A program made the translations under genes and the position numbers. From Lacinutrix jangbogonensis (GTDB taxonomy: Bacteria; Bacteroidota; Bacteroidia; Flavobacteriales; Flavobacteriaceae), in contig NZ_JSWF01000032.1 in the NCBI RefSeq assembly GCF_000797445.1, positions 148,584 to 212,583 on the forward strand: a DNA stretch of 64,000 bases, given 5' to 3'. Within the stretch, counting starts at the first letter, position 1, and each line of letters opens with the position of its first letter. Below are positions 8,379 to 16,614 of this stretch, in pieces. Under the pieces are notes generated by a model. That model was not told where the DNA came from. It made no database searches and saw nothing but the letters and a program-made list of their open reading frames with translations.

Positions 8379-8414
8379 TTTTATTAATAAAGTGTTTGCT
8401 TTATTTTTGTTTGG

Positions 8415-8448
8415 CAAAGGTACTATTCTTTGTTTTAAATACTTCAAA
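8415..8448 (-). promoter_or_regulatory. Promoter of gldBC, overlapping the nadE start region
   Basis: On the minus strand, a -33 TTTG (8445-8448) is followed by 22 bases and a perfect -7 box TACCTTTG (8415-8422). Transcription would start near 8408, about 30 bases ahead of the gldB ATG at 8378. The -33 element ends only two bases before the nadE ATG at 8451, so the two divergent units share this short region. Confidence 0.65.
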
Positions 8449-8450
8449 AA

Positions 8451-9239
8451 ATGCAAACAGAAAAAGTAGTAAATCATATCGTTAATTGGTTAAAAGACTA
8501 TGCTTATAACGCAAAAGTTAATGGGTTTGTTGTGGGTATTTCTGGCGGAATTGATTCTGCAGTAACATCAATTTTATGCGCAAAAACAGGATTAGACGTC
8601 TTGTGTATAGAAATGCCAATTCATCAAGCAGCTAGTCACGTCTCTCGAGCACAAGAACATATTAAACAATTAAAAGCACGTTTTCCAAACGTAAGTGAAA
8701 CGCAAACAGACTTAACTCCAGTTTTTGAGGAATTTAAAACTGAAGTGTCTCTTAAAGGAAAACAAGCTGTTGTAGATATGGCTTTAGCGAATACGCGTGC
8801 GCGGTTAAGGATGACAACTTTATATTATCATGCCGGATTATTAGGCTTGTTAGTGGCAGGGACAGGAAACAAAGTGGAAGACTTTGGTGTTGGGTTTTAT
8901 ACTAAATATGGAGATGGTGGTGTGGATTTGAGTCCGATTGCCGATTTACTAAAAAGTGAAGTTTATGCCCTTGGAGATTCTCTGGAGGTTCCACATTCTA
9001 TAATGAAAGCTGCACCAAGCGATGGTCTTTTTGGTGATACTAGAAGCGATGAAGACCAAATAGGTGCTTCGTATCCAGAATTAGAGTGGGCTATGCAAAA
9101 AAGTGAAGATGGTAATACTGAAGCAGATTTTAATGGAAGAGAAAAAGAAGTATTTATTATCTATAACAAATACAATAGGTTAAACAAACATAAGATGTTG
9201 TCGATTCCTATTTGTGAAATTCCTAAAGAATTAAACTAA
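8451..9239 (+). CDS. nadE: NH3-dependent NAD(+) synthetase
   Basis: Catalyses the last step of NAD synthesis, amidation of deamido-NAD using ATP. The PP-loop signature GISGGIDSA lies near residue 30, and the conserved GTGNKVEDFGVGFYTKYGDGGVDLSPIADLLKSEVY block binds the substrate (only its parts are diagnostic: GTGNK and DLSPIADL). At 262 residues it lacks the extra glutaminase domain, so it should use free ammonia. It is divergent from gldBC, an arrangement I recall from other flavobacteria. There is almost no spacer in front of the start codon because the gldB promoter lies there. Confidence 0.94.
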   Translation: MQTEKVVNHIVNWLKDYAYNAKVNGFVVGISGGIDSAVTSILCAKTGLDVLCIEMPIHQAASHVSRAQEHIKQLKARFPNVSETQTDLTPVFEEFKTEVSLKGKQAVVDMALANTRARLRMTTLYYHAGLLGLLVAGTGNKVEDFGVGFYTKYGDGGVDLSPIADLLKSEVYALGDSLEVPHSIMKAAPSDGLFGDTRSDEDQIGASYPELEWAMQKSEDGNTEADFNGREKEVFIIYNKYNRLNKHKMLSIPICEIPKELN

Positions 9240-9264
9240 ACGTTATATATAATATAATATTCGT

Positions 9265-9272
9265 TACCTTTG
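9265..9272 (+). promoter_or_regulatory. -7 promoter box of the response regulator gene (TAccTTTG)
   Basis: A perfect TAnnTTTG match lies 80 bases ahead of the ATG at 9352, leaving a 5' leader of about 70 bases. The region upstream is almost pure A/T with no clear TTTG. Confidence 0.5.
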
Positions 9273-9351
9273 AGCGGTTATTATTTTAGCCTATTGTTAA
9301 TTTTGTTTAACCTTTAATTGGTTAAACATAACAAATGAAATTTATAAAATT

Positions 9352-9978
9352 ATGGTCAAGTTACTAGTTGTTGATCAGCATCCTATTGTTTGTAAAGGTC
9401 TAGAGCTTATATTTAGCGCAATGCGTGATATAAAATTTATGGGCAGCGTAAATAATGGTGAAGCGATCTTTGATTTTTTAAAAACGACTCCTGTTGATGT
9501 TATATTGACCGAAATCGATTTACCTAAACTTAACGGTATTACTGCTATAAGACGTATAAAAACAGATTTCCCTAATGTAAAAATTATTATGTTTAGTGCA
9601 CAATCTGAAGAGGTCTATGCTGTAAGTTCTATTAAAGCTGGAGCTAATGGGTTTATACCAAAATCTGCCAGTTTAGAAACTATTAAAGAGGCTATTTTAA
9701 AAGTTAATAGTGATGGGTTGCATTTAAGTGATGCACTTATGCTTCGATTAAATAAAAACGCTAAAGGTTTAAAAGGGAGCTCCTATTATAAAAAATTATC
9801 TACAAGAGAGGTCGAGGTTTTAAAATTACTAGCTTCTGGAAAGCGTAATAAAGATATTGCTAAAGAGCTTGTTATTAACGAAAAAACGGTAAGTACTTAT
9901 CGCGCACGTTTAATGAAGAAATTAAATGTAGATAATTTGGTGGATCTTGTTAATATCTCTAATACAATGGATTTATAG
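9352..9978 (+). CDS. NarL/LuxR-family response regulator with altered phospho-acceptor site
   Basis: A 208-residue transcription factor with an N-terminal receiver domain (about 1-120) and a C-terminal LuxR-type helix-turn-helix: LSTREVEVLKLLASG, then NKDIAKELVINEKTVSTY. In the receiver, the acidic pair is D8-Q9 instead of Asp-Asp. The position four residues before the conserved Pro, normally the phosphorylated Asp, is Glu54 (TEIDLP). The switch Lys is kept (FIPKSAS). It may therefore be locked in a phospho-like state or be controlled without a kinase; no histidine kinase gene is adjacent. It has its own promoter and converges on dnaG with a six-base overlap of the coding ends. Targets are unknown. 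Confidence 0.88.
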   Translation: MVKLLVVDQHPIVCKGLELIFSAMRDIKFMGSVNNGEAIFDFLKTTPVDVILTEIDLPKLNGITAIRRIKTDFPNVKIIMFSAQSEEVYAVSSIKAGANGFIPKSASLETIKEAILKVNSDGLHLSDALMLRLNKNAKGLKGSSYYKKLSTREVEVLKLLASGKRNKDIAKELVINEKTVSTYRARLMKKLNVDNLVDLVNISNTMDL

Positions 9979-11931
9979 AACCCGATTTAGTTTTCTTGAC
10001 AATAGCATTTTTAAACCTGAATAATCTTTCACCTCTTCTAAAACACTTCTGTTCACCTCATTTTTATTCTCCAAAGTTTGTTGCTGAAAACCAATTACTT
10101 TTCTATCAATTAAATGGCAGCGTAAACTTAAAATAGTCTCACTTACTAATTGCGGAATACTTTCTGTTTTTAACTTTGGAAAAATATCTTTACGATTCCA
10201 ATCTGATAAAAAATAGCGTTCATCTTCCATTAAAATGGTAGTGATTTCATTGCCAACCTGAGCATCTACACTATTAATTAAATGCTGTGATGAAAATTCA
10301 GGGTTCTGATTTAAAGTTTCTATTATTTTGTAATACAAACTTTTAAACTGCTCGTTAGAAAATTCCATTTCATCATCTTGTAAGTCTAAAAACACTTTTT
10401 CGAACACTTTCGCTTGATGAATAATAGGTTCTAAAATTAAAACACCGTTTTCATTTTCTTTTAAAACAAGGTCTTCGAAATCTTGGGTTTTATTACCATA
10501 AAGGAGGAGTATTTCTATAATTTTTCGTTCTAAAACAAATTGCACATCAACCTTTTTTAGGGGTTGTTGGTGCTTAATAACTTCAAATGCTTGCTGTGGT
10601 TTTTGTTGTTGTTTAGATTGATCGTTTGCCTCTTTTTGTGTGAGTTGTGCAAGTGTGCTAAACAATACGCCTTCACTTATATCCATTATTCTAGAACATT
10701 CCTGGATATAAACTTCCCGTTTAATACGGTCTGGTATTTTAGCAATACTATTAATAATATCTCTAATAGTTTCTGCCTTTTTTATAGGATCGTTTTTAGA
10801 GTCTTCAAATAAAATGGAAGCTTTAAACTGAATGAAATCTTTAGCATTTTCTTCTAGATAATGCTTTAATTCTACTAGTGTATTCGTTTTTGCAAAACTG
10901 TCTGGGTCTTCGCCTTCAGGAAAAGTACACACCCTAACATTCATGCCTTGCTCTAAAATAAGATCAATACCACGAAGCGAGGCACGCATTCCTGCCGCAT
11001 CACCATCAAAAAGTACAGTAATGTTTTTTGTAAGTCTGTTTATTAATCGAATTTGGTCGCTAGTTAGGGCCGTTCCAGAAGAGGATACTACATTAGTAAT
11101 ACCCGTTTGATGAAACTGTATAACATCTGTATAGCCTTCTACCAAATAACAATTATCTTCTTTGGCAATACTCTGTTTTGCATGGTAAATACCGTACAAC
11201 ACTTTACTTTTATGGTAAAGATCGCTCTCTGGTGAATTTAAATATTTAGCAGCTTTTTTGTCGTTGGTTAAAATACGCCCACCAAAACCCAAAACACGAC
11301 CACTCATGCTTTGTATTGGAAACATCACACGACCTTTAAACCTATCGAATTGTTTAGTGCCTTTATCTATAGTTAACCCAGTTGCTGCTAAAAATTCTAA
11401 CTTGTAACCTTTCTTGATGGCTTCGTCTGTAAAAGCACTCCACGCGTCTGTACAATAGCCTAAATCGAATTTTTTAATAGTTTCATCTGTAAAGCCACGC
11501 TCTTTAAAGTAGCTTAAACCTATAGCTTTGCCTTTGTCTGTTTTATGTAAAATATGCTTAAAATAGGTGTTGGCATATTCGCTAACTAAATAAAGACTTT
11601 CGCGTTGATCTTGTGCTTCTTTTTGCTCGTTAGACTGTTCGGTTTCTTCAATTTCGATATTGTATTTTTTAGCGAGATATTTTATAGCTTCTGGATAGGT
11701 AAAGTGTTCGTGTTCCATTAAAAAGGCAACAACATTTCCACCTTTACCACTTGAGAAATCTTTCCATATTTGCTTTACTGGAGATACCATAAAGCTTGGT
11801 GAGCGTTCTTCGCTAAACGGACTTAAACCTTTAAAATTACTTCCCGCTTTTTTTAATTGTACAAAATCGCCAATAACCTCCTCTAATCGAGCAGTTTCAT
11901 ATACTAGGTCTATGGATGATTTTGATATCAA
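9973..11931 (-). CDS. dnaG: DNA primase
   Basis: Synthesises RNA primers for replication. The TOPRIM core is recognisable from LVEGYTDVIQFHQ and VLFDGDAAGMRAS, and the RNA-polymerase domain from GFGGRILTNDKKAAKYLNSP. The N-terminal CHC2 domain keeps its fold (FKGLSPFSEERSPSFMVSP and KQIWKDFSSGKGGNVVAFL), but all zinc ligands are gone: the CPFH position reads SPFS and the CxxC position reads DFSS. A C-terminal DnaB-binding region follows. The TTG at 11931 gives the family start MISKSSIDLVYETARLEEVI and about 652 residues; the frame also stays open to an ATG at 12000. It converges with the response regulator gene. Confidence 0.93.
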   Translation of the reverse strand: MISKSSIDLVYETARLEEVIGDFVQLKKAGSNFKGLSPFSEERSPSFMVSPVKQIWKDFSSGKGGNVVAFLMEHEHFTYPEAIKYLAKKYNIEIEETEQSNEQKEAQDQRESLYLVSEYANTYFKHILHKTDKGKAIGLSYFKERGFTDETIKKFDLGYCTDAWSAFTDEAIKKGYKLEFLAATGLTIDKGTKQFDRFKGRVMFPIQSMSGRVLGFGGRILTNDKKAAKYLNSPESDLYHKSKVLYGIYHAKQSIAKEDNCYLVEGYTDVIQFHQTGITNVVSSSGTALTSDQIRLINRLTKNITVLFDGDAAGMRASLRGIDLILEQGMNVRVCTFPEGEDPDSFAKTNTLVELKHYLEENAKDFIQFKASILFEDSKNDPIKKAETIRDIINSIAKIPDRIKREVYIQECSRIMDISEGVLFSTLAQLTQKEANDQSKQQQKPQQAFEVIKHQQPLKKVDVQFVLERKIIEILLLYGNKTQDFEDLVLKENENGVLILEPIIHQAKVFEKVFLDLQDDEMEFSNEQFKSLYYKIIETLNQNPEFSSQHLINSVDAQVGNEITTILMEDERYFLSDWNRKDIFPKLKTESIPQLVSETILSLRCHLIDRKVIGFQQQTLENKNEVNRSVLEEVKDYSGLKMLLSRKLNRVL

Positions 11932-12199
11932 TTTTGAAATTTTTATCGCTTCCGCGGAATTACTCCGTAAATGTAATATAATTTGTGGATTCTTCATCAA
12001 ATGCTGAATGACAAAAACCTGAATTTATTCCAAACTTCTACACACTTATTTAACTTTAGATCTGAATTATTTTTACAGTTTTAAAACACGATGTTTAGAG
12101 AAGTGAAAAAAAGTACCTTCAATCAATAGGAGAATTTATTCTCCAACAAAAAAATAAAGCTTTATATTTATGCATCGTTAATTAATAAATATCCACATT

Positions 12200-13846
12200 A
12201 TGAAAAAAATTACATTATCTTTTTTGCTATCAATATTTAGCTTTGCTATAATTTTTGCTCAAGGCATTTTTGATGATGCTATTCACACAGCTGTTAATTT
12301 TGGGAGCGTTAATTCTCCAGGTGCAGAAGGTGTTCAGAATATTATCGATCAAAATTCTGCTACAAAATTCTTAGATTTCAATGCTGGAGATGGTATTGGA
12401 TTTGATGTCGACTTATTAGGTGTTTCTCACATTGCAATTGCAATGGAAATAGTTACAGCAAATGATGCTCCGGAACGCGATCCGACTGCCTACGAAATCC
12501 TTGGTTCTAACGATGGTAATGCATATACTAGTGTTGCTACTGGAACAATTCCATGTGTTTCAACCCGTTTATTCAATAGAACCTACTCTTTTGCTAGCAC
12601 TACAGCTTATACTTTTTATAGAGTTAATTTTACTGGTACGTGTGGCACAAGTACTATAAATCAAATTGCAGATGTGCAATTGTATAGTGCTATTGGAGAT
12701 ACACCTGTTTTTACCTGTCCGGGAGATATTACAGTAGATAATACTGCTGGACAATGTGATGGTGTTGCTACTTATACTATTACAGTAAGCGATACAGAAG
12801 ATGGTAGTTTAACACCTACTTTAATTACAGGGCAGCCTTCTGCAGGTAGTTTCCCTATAGGAACTACAATTGTTTCTTACACAGTTACAGATAGTGATAA
12901 CAATACTGTGAGTTGCAGCTTTAATGTCACTGTAAATGATACTGAAAATCCAGTAGTAAATTGTCCTGCAAATATAATGGCAGATACTAATCCTGGAGAT
13001 CCTACAACTGTTGTAACTTATGCCGTTATCGGGTCAGACAATTGCTCCGCTATTAATCCTTTAGCAGGTTTTTCTCCATTAGGGACAATAAATGGACAGG
13101 CCTATTATTTATCAGATGCCTCTCTTTCTCCTGCCGGTGCTTTTACAGAAGCTGGAAATCAAGGTGGTTTTATAGGAACCATTAGAAACGCAGCAGATGG
13201 TACATACCTTTTAGATGCCATAAAAAAAGCAGGCTTTCTTGGAGATATTCTTCTTGGATATAACGATACCGCTTCTGAAGGTTCTTTTGTTTGGCATACT
13301 AGCGATCCAGCAACTTATAATAACTGGAATCCTGGAGAACCAAATAATTCTGGAAACGAAGATTATACAGTTATGCAATCTAGTGGAGGATGGAACGATG
13401 TTAATGATATTGCTTCTTACAGATATCTTTTAGAAATCCCTTATTCGCCTGAGCAAACTGCTGGATTGGCAAGCGGTAGTGATTTCCCTATTGGTGTAAC
13501 TACAAATACTTTTGTTGTAACAGATGTTACAGGTAATTCTGAAACTTGTTCTTTTACGGTTACTGTAAATGAAGTATTAAGTGTCGATTCTTTTAGTTTA
13601 GAAACTAGTATTTCTATGTTGCCTAACCCTGTAAAGAATAATTTATTTATAAGCAATTCATCAAATATTAAACTAGAGACTGCTTTAGTTTTTGATATTA
13701 ATGGAAGACTGGTTAAATCATTTAATCTTAATGAAGTAAATGAAACGGTAAGGCTAGAGATTTCAGCTCTTAAAAGTGGTTTGTATTTAATTAATATTAC
13801 TAACCAACAAGGACATTCAATAATTAAGAAATTTATAAAAGAATAA
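12200..13846 (+). CDS. T9SS-exported adhesin: discoidin-like, HYR and C-type lectin-like domains
   Basis: A 548-residue secreted protein starting with a signal peptide (MKKITLSFLLSIFSFAIIFAQ). Residues about 22-163 form a discoidin (F5/8)-like beta-sandwich with QNSATKFLDF and YEILGSNDG. HYR domain 1 covers about 168-247 (FTCPGDITVDN to CSFNVTVND). HYR domain 2 begins at about 250 but is interrupted at DNCSA (283) by a C-type lectin-like domain (284-414) with WNPGEPN (376-382) and WND (398-400), then resumes at QTAGLASGSDFPIG and ends CSFTVTVNE (457). The lectin domain has no cysteines of its own. Residues 471-548 (SMLPNPVKNN, LKSGLYLINI) are a type A T9SS sorting domain. The EPN motif suggests, without proof, calcium-dependent sugar binding. 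A strong terminator follows. Confidence 0.9.
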   Translation: MKKITLSFLLSIFSFAIIFAQGIFDDAIHTAVNFGSVNSPGAEGVQNIIDQNSATKFLDFNAGDGIGFDVDLLGVSHIAIAMEIVTANDAPERDPTAYEILGSNDGNAYTSVATGTIPCVSTRLFNRTYSFASTTAYTFYRVNFTGTCGTSTINQIADVQLYSAIGDTPVFTCPGDITVDNTAGQCDGVATYTITVSDTEDGSLTPTLITGQPSAGSFPIGTTIVSYTVTDSDNNTVSCSFNVTVNDTENPVVNCPANIMADTNPGDPTTVVTYAVIGSDNCSAINPLAGFSPLGTINGQAYYLSDASLSPAGAFTEAGNQGGFIGTIRNAADGTYLLDAIKKAGFLGDILLGYNDTASEGSFVWHTSDPATYNNWNPGEPNNSGNEDYTVMQSSGGWNDVNDIASYRYLLEIPYSPEQTAGLASGSDFPIGVTTNTFVVTDVTGNSETCSFTVTVNEVLSVDSFSLETSISMLPNPVKNNLFISNSSNIKLETALVFDINGRLVKSFNLNEVNETVRLEISALKSGLYLINITNQQGHSIIKKFIKE

Positions 13847-13866
13847 CCATAAAATTAAGTTTTAAA

Positions 13867-13903
13867 AAAGTCCGCTTCAAAATTATTTTGAAGCGGTTTT
13901 TTA
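13867..13903. terminator. Bidirectional terminator after the lectin-domain adhesin gene
   Basis: An 11-bp stem (CCGCTTCAAAA at 13872-13882 with TTTTGAAGCGG at 13886-13896) has a 3-base loop, an A run before it and a T run after it. It sits between two convergent genes. Confidence 0.9.
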
Positions 13904-13926
13904 TTTCTAACTAATTCAAATGAAAA

Positions 13927-15018
13927 TTATTCTATATTTAGCCTAAGGCCTAAAGAAATATTATTTTGTTTTATAGAGTTGTTTTTAAAGGTGTTAGATA
14001 AATCGTATTTAAAAAACAAACTAACATCATCTAAGCCAATATAAGCACCAACACCATAAACAAAAGGATTTACATTATAATCTTGTTTAATTTTCTGCTT
14101 TGTTCTTTCTCCATTTTCTTTATACCATAGTTTTTGTTTCGCTCCAATATTTAAGCCTGCATAACCGCCAAATCCAATTTTAAAACCTCTGTTATAATAT
14201 CTTACGCGATCTTTCTTTTCGGTTTTAGTATACTGTCCAAACTCGAAATATAATGGTACAACTAAATTTGTGGTTCTAAATTTTGCTTGTTTTAAATCTA
14301 CAGGAAATGTTTCTATTGTTGTTAAATTACCATCTTGAACAAAATACTTATTGTCTTTTAAATCATACTTATTCCATTGTAGAGATAAACCATATCTCAG
14401 TCTTATAGCGTTAGAATTTTTTAAAATTCGTGTTCTCCACTGGAAACCTAATTCAAAAAAACCAGAACCACCAATTTTGTAAGGCGAATCGCTAAGACTT
14501 TGTCCATCTATTAAAGCGTTATTAATTCCTGCAGCAACTACTAATCCACTAAGTGTTCTGTAATCGTATTTAACTGGTTTTTTTTTACCACCTAAAATTG
14601 TAACACCTGTAAAGTTATTAATATCATTTAAAGAATTAAATGAAATATCAAATTCTCTTTTCTTAACATTACCATCTTCATCTAATGGAGTTCTAAGGTT
14701 GTTTCTTTCGTAGAACGCTAGTTTATTTTTAAATATAGAAATACGATTTTCAATATTTAAGGCTCTTTTTTTAGCAACTTCTTGTTTTAAATCTTCGCCT
14801 TCTTCATAAGTAATTTCCTTTTTTGTAACACGATCATTGATTTGTTCTACTTCAAATTTTAAAGCACTCTTTTCGTGAGTTCTAATTTCTTCTATTAAAA
14901 GCTCTAATTGCTTTTCTTTTTCTGGATTATTTGATGACTCCTCAATGTCTTGCGCACTAGCATAAATTGTAAATAAACCTAATATTAAAATGATAATGTA
15001 CTTTGTAATGGTTTGCAT
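13927..15018 (-). CDS. Putative outer-membrane beta-barrel protein
   Basis: A 363-residue protein of unknown function. It starts with a signal peptide (MQTITKYIIILILGLFTIYASAQ). Residues about 25-110 are charged, helical and possibly coiled coil (EKEKQLELLIEEIRTHEKSA). The rest shows alternating hydrophobic/polar strands rich in Gly, Tyr and Phe (FFELGFQWRTRIL, FGGYAGLNIGAKQKLW, YGVGAYIGLDDVSLFFKYD), with a terminal strand SLGLRLNIE as in outer-membrane barrels. It lies about 75 bases after a membrane-anchored protein gene and a frameshifted ECF sigma gene, all on the same strand, so the three form a likely operon. Confidence 0.7.
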   Translation of the reverse strand: MQTITKYIIILILGLFTIYASAQDIEESSNNPEKEKQLELLIEEIRTHEKSALKFEVEQINDRVTKKEITYEEGEDLKQEVAKKRALNIENRISIFKNKLAFYERNNLRTPLDEDGNVKKREFDISFNSLNDINNFTGVTILGGKKKPVKYDYRTLSGLVVAAGINNALIDGQSLSDSPYKIGGSGFFELGFQWRTRILKNSNAIRLRYGLSLQWNKYDLKDNKYFVQDGNLTTIETFPVDLKQAKFRTTNLVVPLYFEFGQYTKTEKKDRVRYYNRGFKIGFGGYAGLNIGAKQKLWYKENGERTKQKIKQDYNVNPFVYGVGAYIGLDDVSLFFKYDLSNTFKNNSIKQNNISLGLRLNIE

Positions 15019-15093
15019 AAGTGTTCGTTTTTTGATGCTGATAAGTCTATCAGCGATTGTTGATATTGATTGTAAATTGATGAGTTGTTCTTG

Positions 15094-15858
15094 TTAATCG
15101 TTGCGTTCTGCAACAGATTCCCTTATGGTTTCGTAGCCTTTTCTTACTGCGTTAAACATTTTGTCTCTAAAGGTTTTATCGAGATCGTCTTCGACAGCGA
15201 TGAGTAAACCGTTGTAATCTATTGGTATTGATTTACTTTTAGGTTCTTGCATTGCAATATCTTCTGTCGCTTTGGCAAGTAAAGAATTTATCTCGTTGTC
15301 TAGAGTAATGTTATTTTTGGTTTCTATGTTGTTTTTTTTGTCAGGTATATTTTCAACGATAGCAACAAGAGGTTCATTTTGGATTGTGCTTTTGTCGACA
15401 AGTAAGGGTTCTTCAACTTGAGTTTTGTTTACTATTGTCTTTACCTTATTTTTAGAATTTACATTAGCATAATATTTAGTGCTTTCAATTGGTTTCTTTT
15501 CTGTTTTCTTCCTGCTCTTTTTTATTGTTTGCTCTTCTATTTTAACTATTACTTCTTGTTTTGGAGTACTAATTATTTGTTTTGGAACTTCAATTTTTAA
15601 AGTGTCGGTAGTTGTGTTTTCTTTAGCTATACTACTGTCTGTACTATTTGTTATTTTAGTATTTATAAAGAAATTCGAAACCAACAAAACACCAATAATG
15701 CTTGCCGCCATACCTAGCCACCAAAAGCCCGTTTTGTTACTCTTTTTTTCTTCGTGATCTAAACGTTTCGATAGAGTATCCCAAGATTTAGATGCAGGCG
15801 TAATAGTTCTTTTTTCGAGCCTATCTTTCATGTCTTCTTCAAATTTAATTGGTGCCAT
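15094..15858 (-). CDS. Single-pass membrane protein, possible anti-sigma factor
   Basis: A 254-residue protein I do not recognise by name. The N-terminal 45 residues are charged (EEDMKDRLEKRTITPASKSWDTLSKRLDHEEKK). One membrane segment follows (WWLGMAASIIGVLLVSNFFI), then a long Lys/Glu/Thr-rich, low-complexity periplasmic region. Its ATG lies inside the 3' end of the ECF sigma reading frame (14-base overlap), as is common for sigma/anti-sigma pairs in Bacteroidota, and the topology (short cytoplasmic N-terminus, one helix, periplasmic tail) fits. The SWDTLSKRLD segment recurs in such proteins. The regulatory role is inferred from position only. Confidence 0.6.
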   Translation of the reverse strand: MAPIKFEEDMKDRLEKRTITPASKSWDTLSKRLDHEEKKSNKTGFWWLGMAASIIGVLLVSNFFINTKITNSTDSSIAKENTTTDTLKIEVPKQIISTPKQEVIVKIEEQTIKKSRKKTEKKPIESTKYYANVNSKNKVKTIVNKTQVEEPLLVDKSTIQNEPLVAIVENIPDKKNNIETKNNITLDNEINSLLAKATEDIAMQEPKSKSIPIDYNGLLIAVEDDLDKTFRDKMFNAVRKGYETIRESVAERND

Positions 15859-16407
15859 AACTCGATGTGTTTAATTTTTTAATCTCTTGCTGAAGCATTT
15901 TTCTTGCTTTAAATAATTGCGATTTGGAAGTCCCTTCATTTATATTTAGAAGAGAAGCAATTTCTTGGTGTTTATAGCCTTCAATTGCATACATAACAAA
16001 AACCATTTTATAACCTTCTGGTAGTTTATCTATTAATTTCTGGATGTGTTCTACTTCAATCTCACTATTAATAGTGTTTGAATAATCATGCTTAACCTGT
16101 ATGTCTTCGATAGAAAACTCTATTTTTTTTGTTGTCTTAAAAACGAAATAGACTCTCTAACCATAATACGTCTTATCCAACCTTCAAAACTGCCTTCACT
16201 TTTAAAATGCTTTAAGTTTTTAAATACTTTAAAAAACCCATTGAGCATGGCTTCTTCAGCATGTTGTAAATCTTTAATATAATACCTGCAAACACTTAAC
16301 ATTTTTGGCGCATGCAACTCATACAATACGTGTTGTGCTTCACGATTGTTTGTTTGAGCTCTTTTAATTAGCTTCGTTTCATTTTTATAGAGTTGAATAA
16401 CTTTCAA
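15845..16407 (-). pseudogene. ECF-type sigma-70 factor, interrupted by a -1 frameshift at an A8 run
   Basis: From the ATG at 16407 the frame encodes a sigma-70 region 2 (YIKDLQHAEEAMLNGFFKVF, then FEGWIRRIMVRESISFL) and stops after 95 codons, just past a run of eight A (16123-16130 on the plus strand). Adding one A restores a frame through region 4 (LPEGYKMVFVMYAIEGYKHQ, then EIASLLNINEGTSKSQLF) to a stop at 15845, giving a normal 187-residue ECF factor. The restored stop overlaps the next gene's ATG by 14 bases, which argues the longer frame is the real one. Possible causes are a true mutation, a sequencing error, or transcriptional slippage on the A run. Confidence 0.8.
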
Positions 16408-16572
16408 AAAAGGATTAGTTTTGTGGTTCTATTTATAAAGACGTGATTTTTGTATAAAAGGTTGCCTCATGGTTATACTATTTTTATAATTTTAAAAAAA
16501 AATAATTAAAAATGAACTCAATTAATTTAACTTTAACAAAATACAAAGTTAAGCTATACTTCAAATAGTTAC

Positions 16573-16580
16573 TAATTTTG
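16573..16580 (+). promoter_or_regulatory. -7 promoter box of the FG-GAP lipoprotein gene (TAatTTTG)
   Basis: A perfect TAnnTTTG match lies 35 bases ahead of the ATG at 16615, at a normal distance for a Bacteroidota promoter. No clear -33 TTTG is seen. Confidence 0.5.
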
Positions 16581-16614
16581 CATTAGTGTTTGTAAAATAC
16601 AAAACTTTAAAAAT

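Noticed and set aside
8378..8477. Longer N-terminus for GldB beginning at 8477
   Set aside because: It would overlap the nadE start and the gldBC promoter, and the lipoprotein signal begins at the ATG at 8378.
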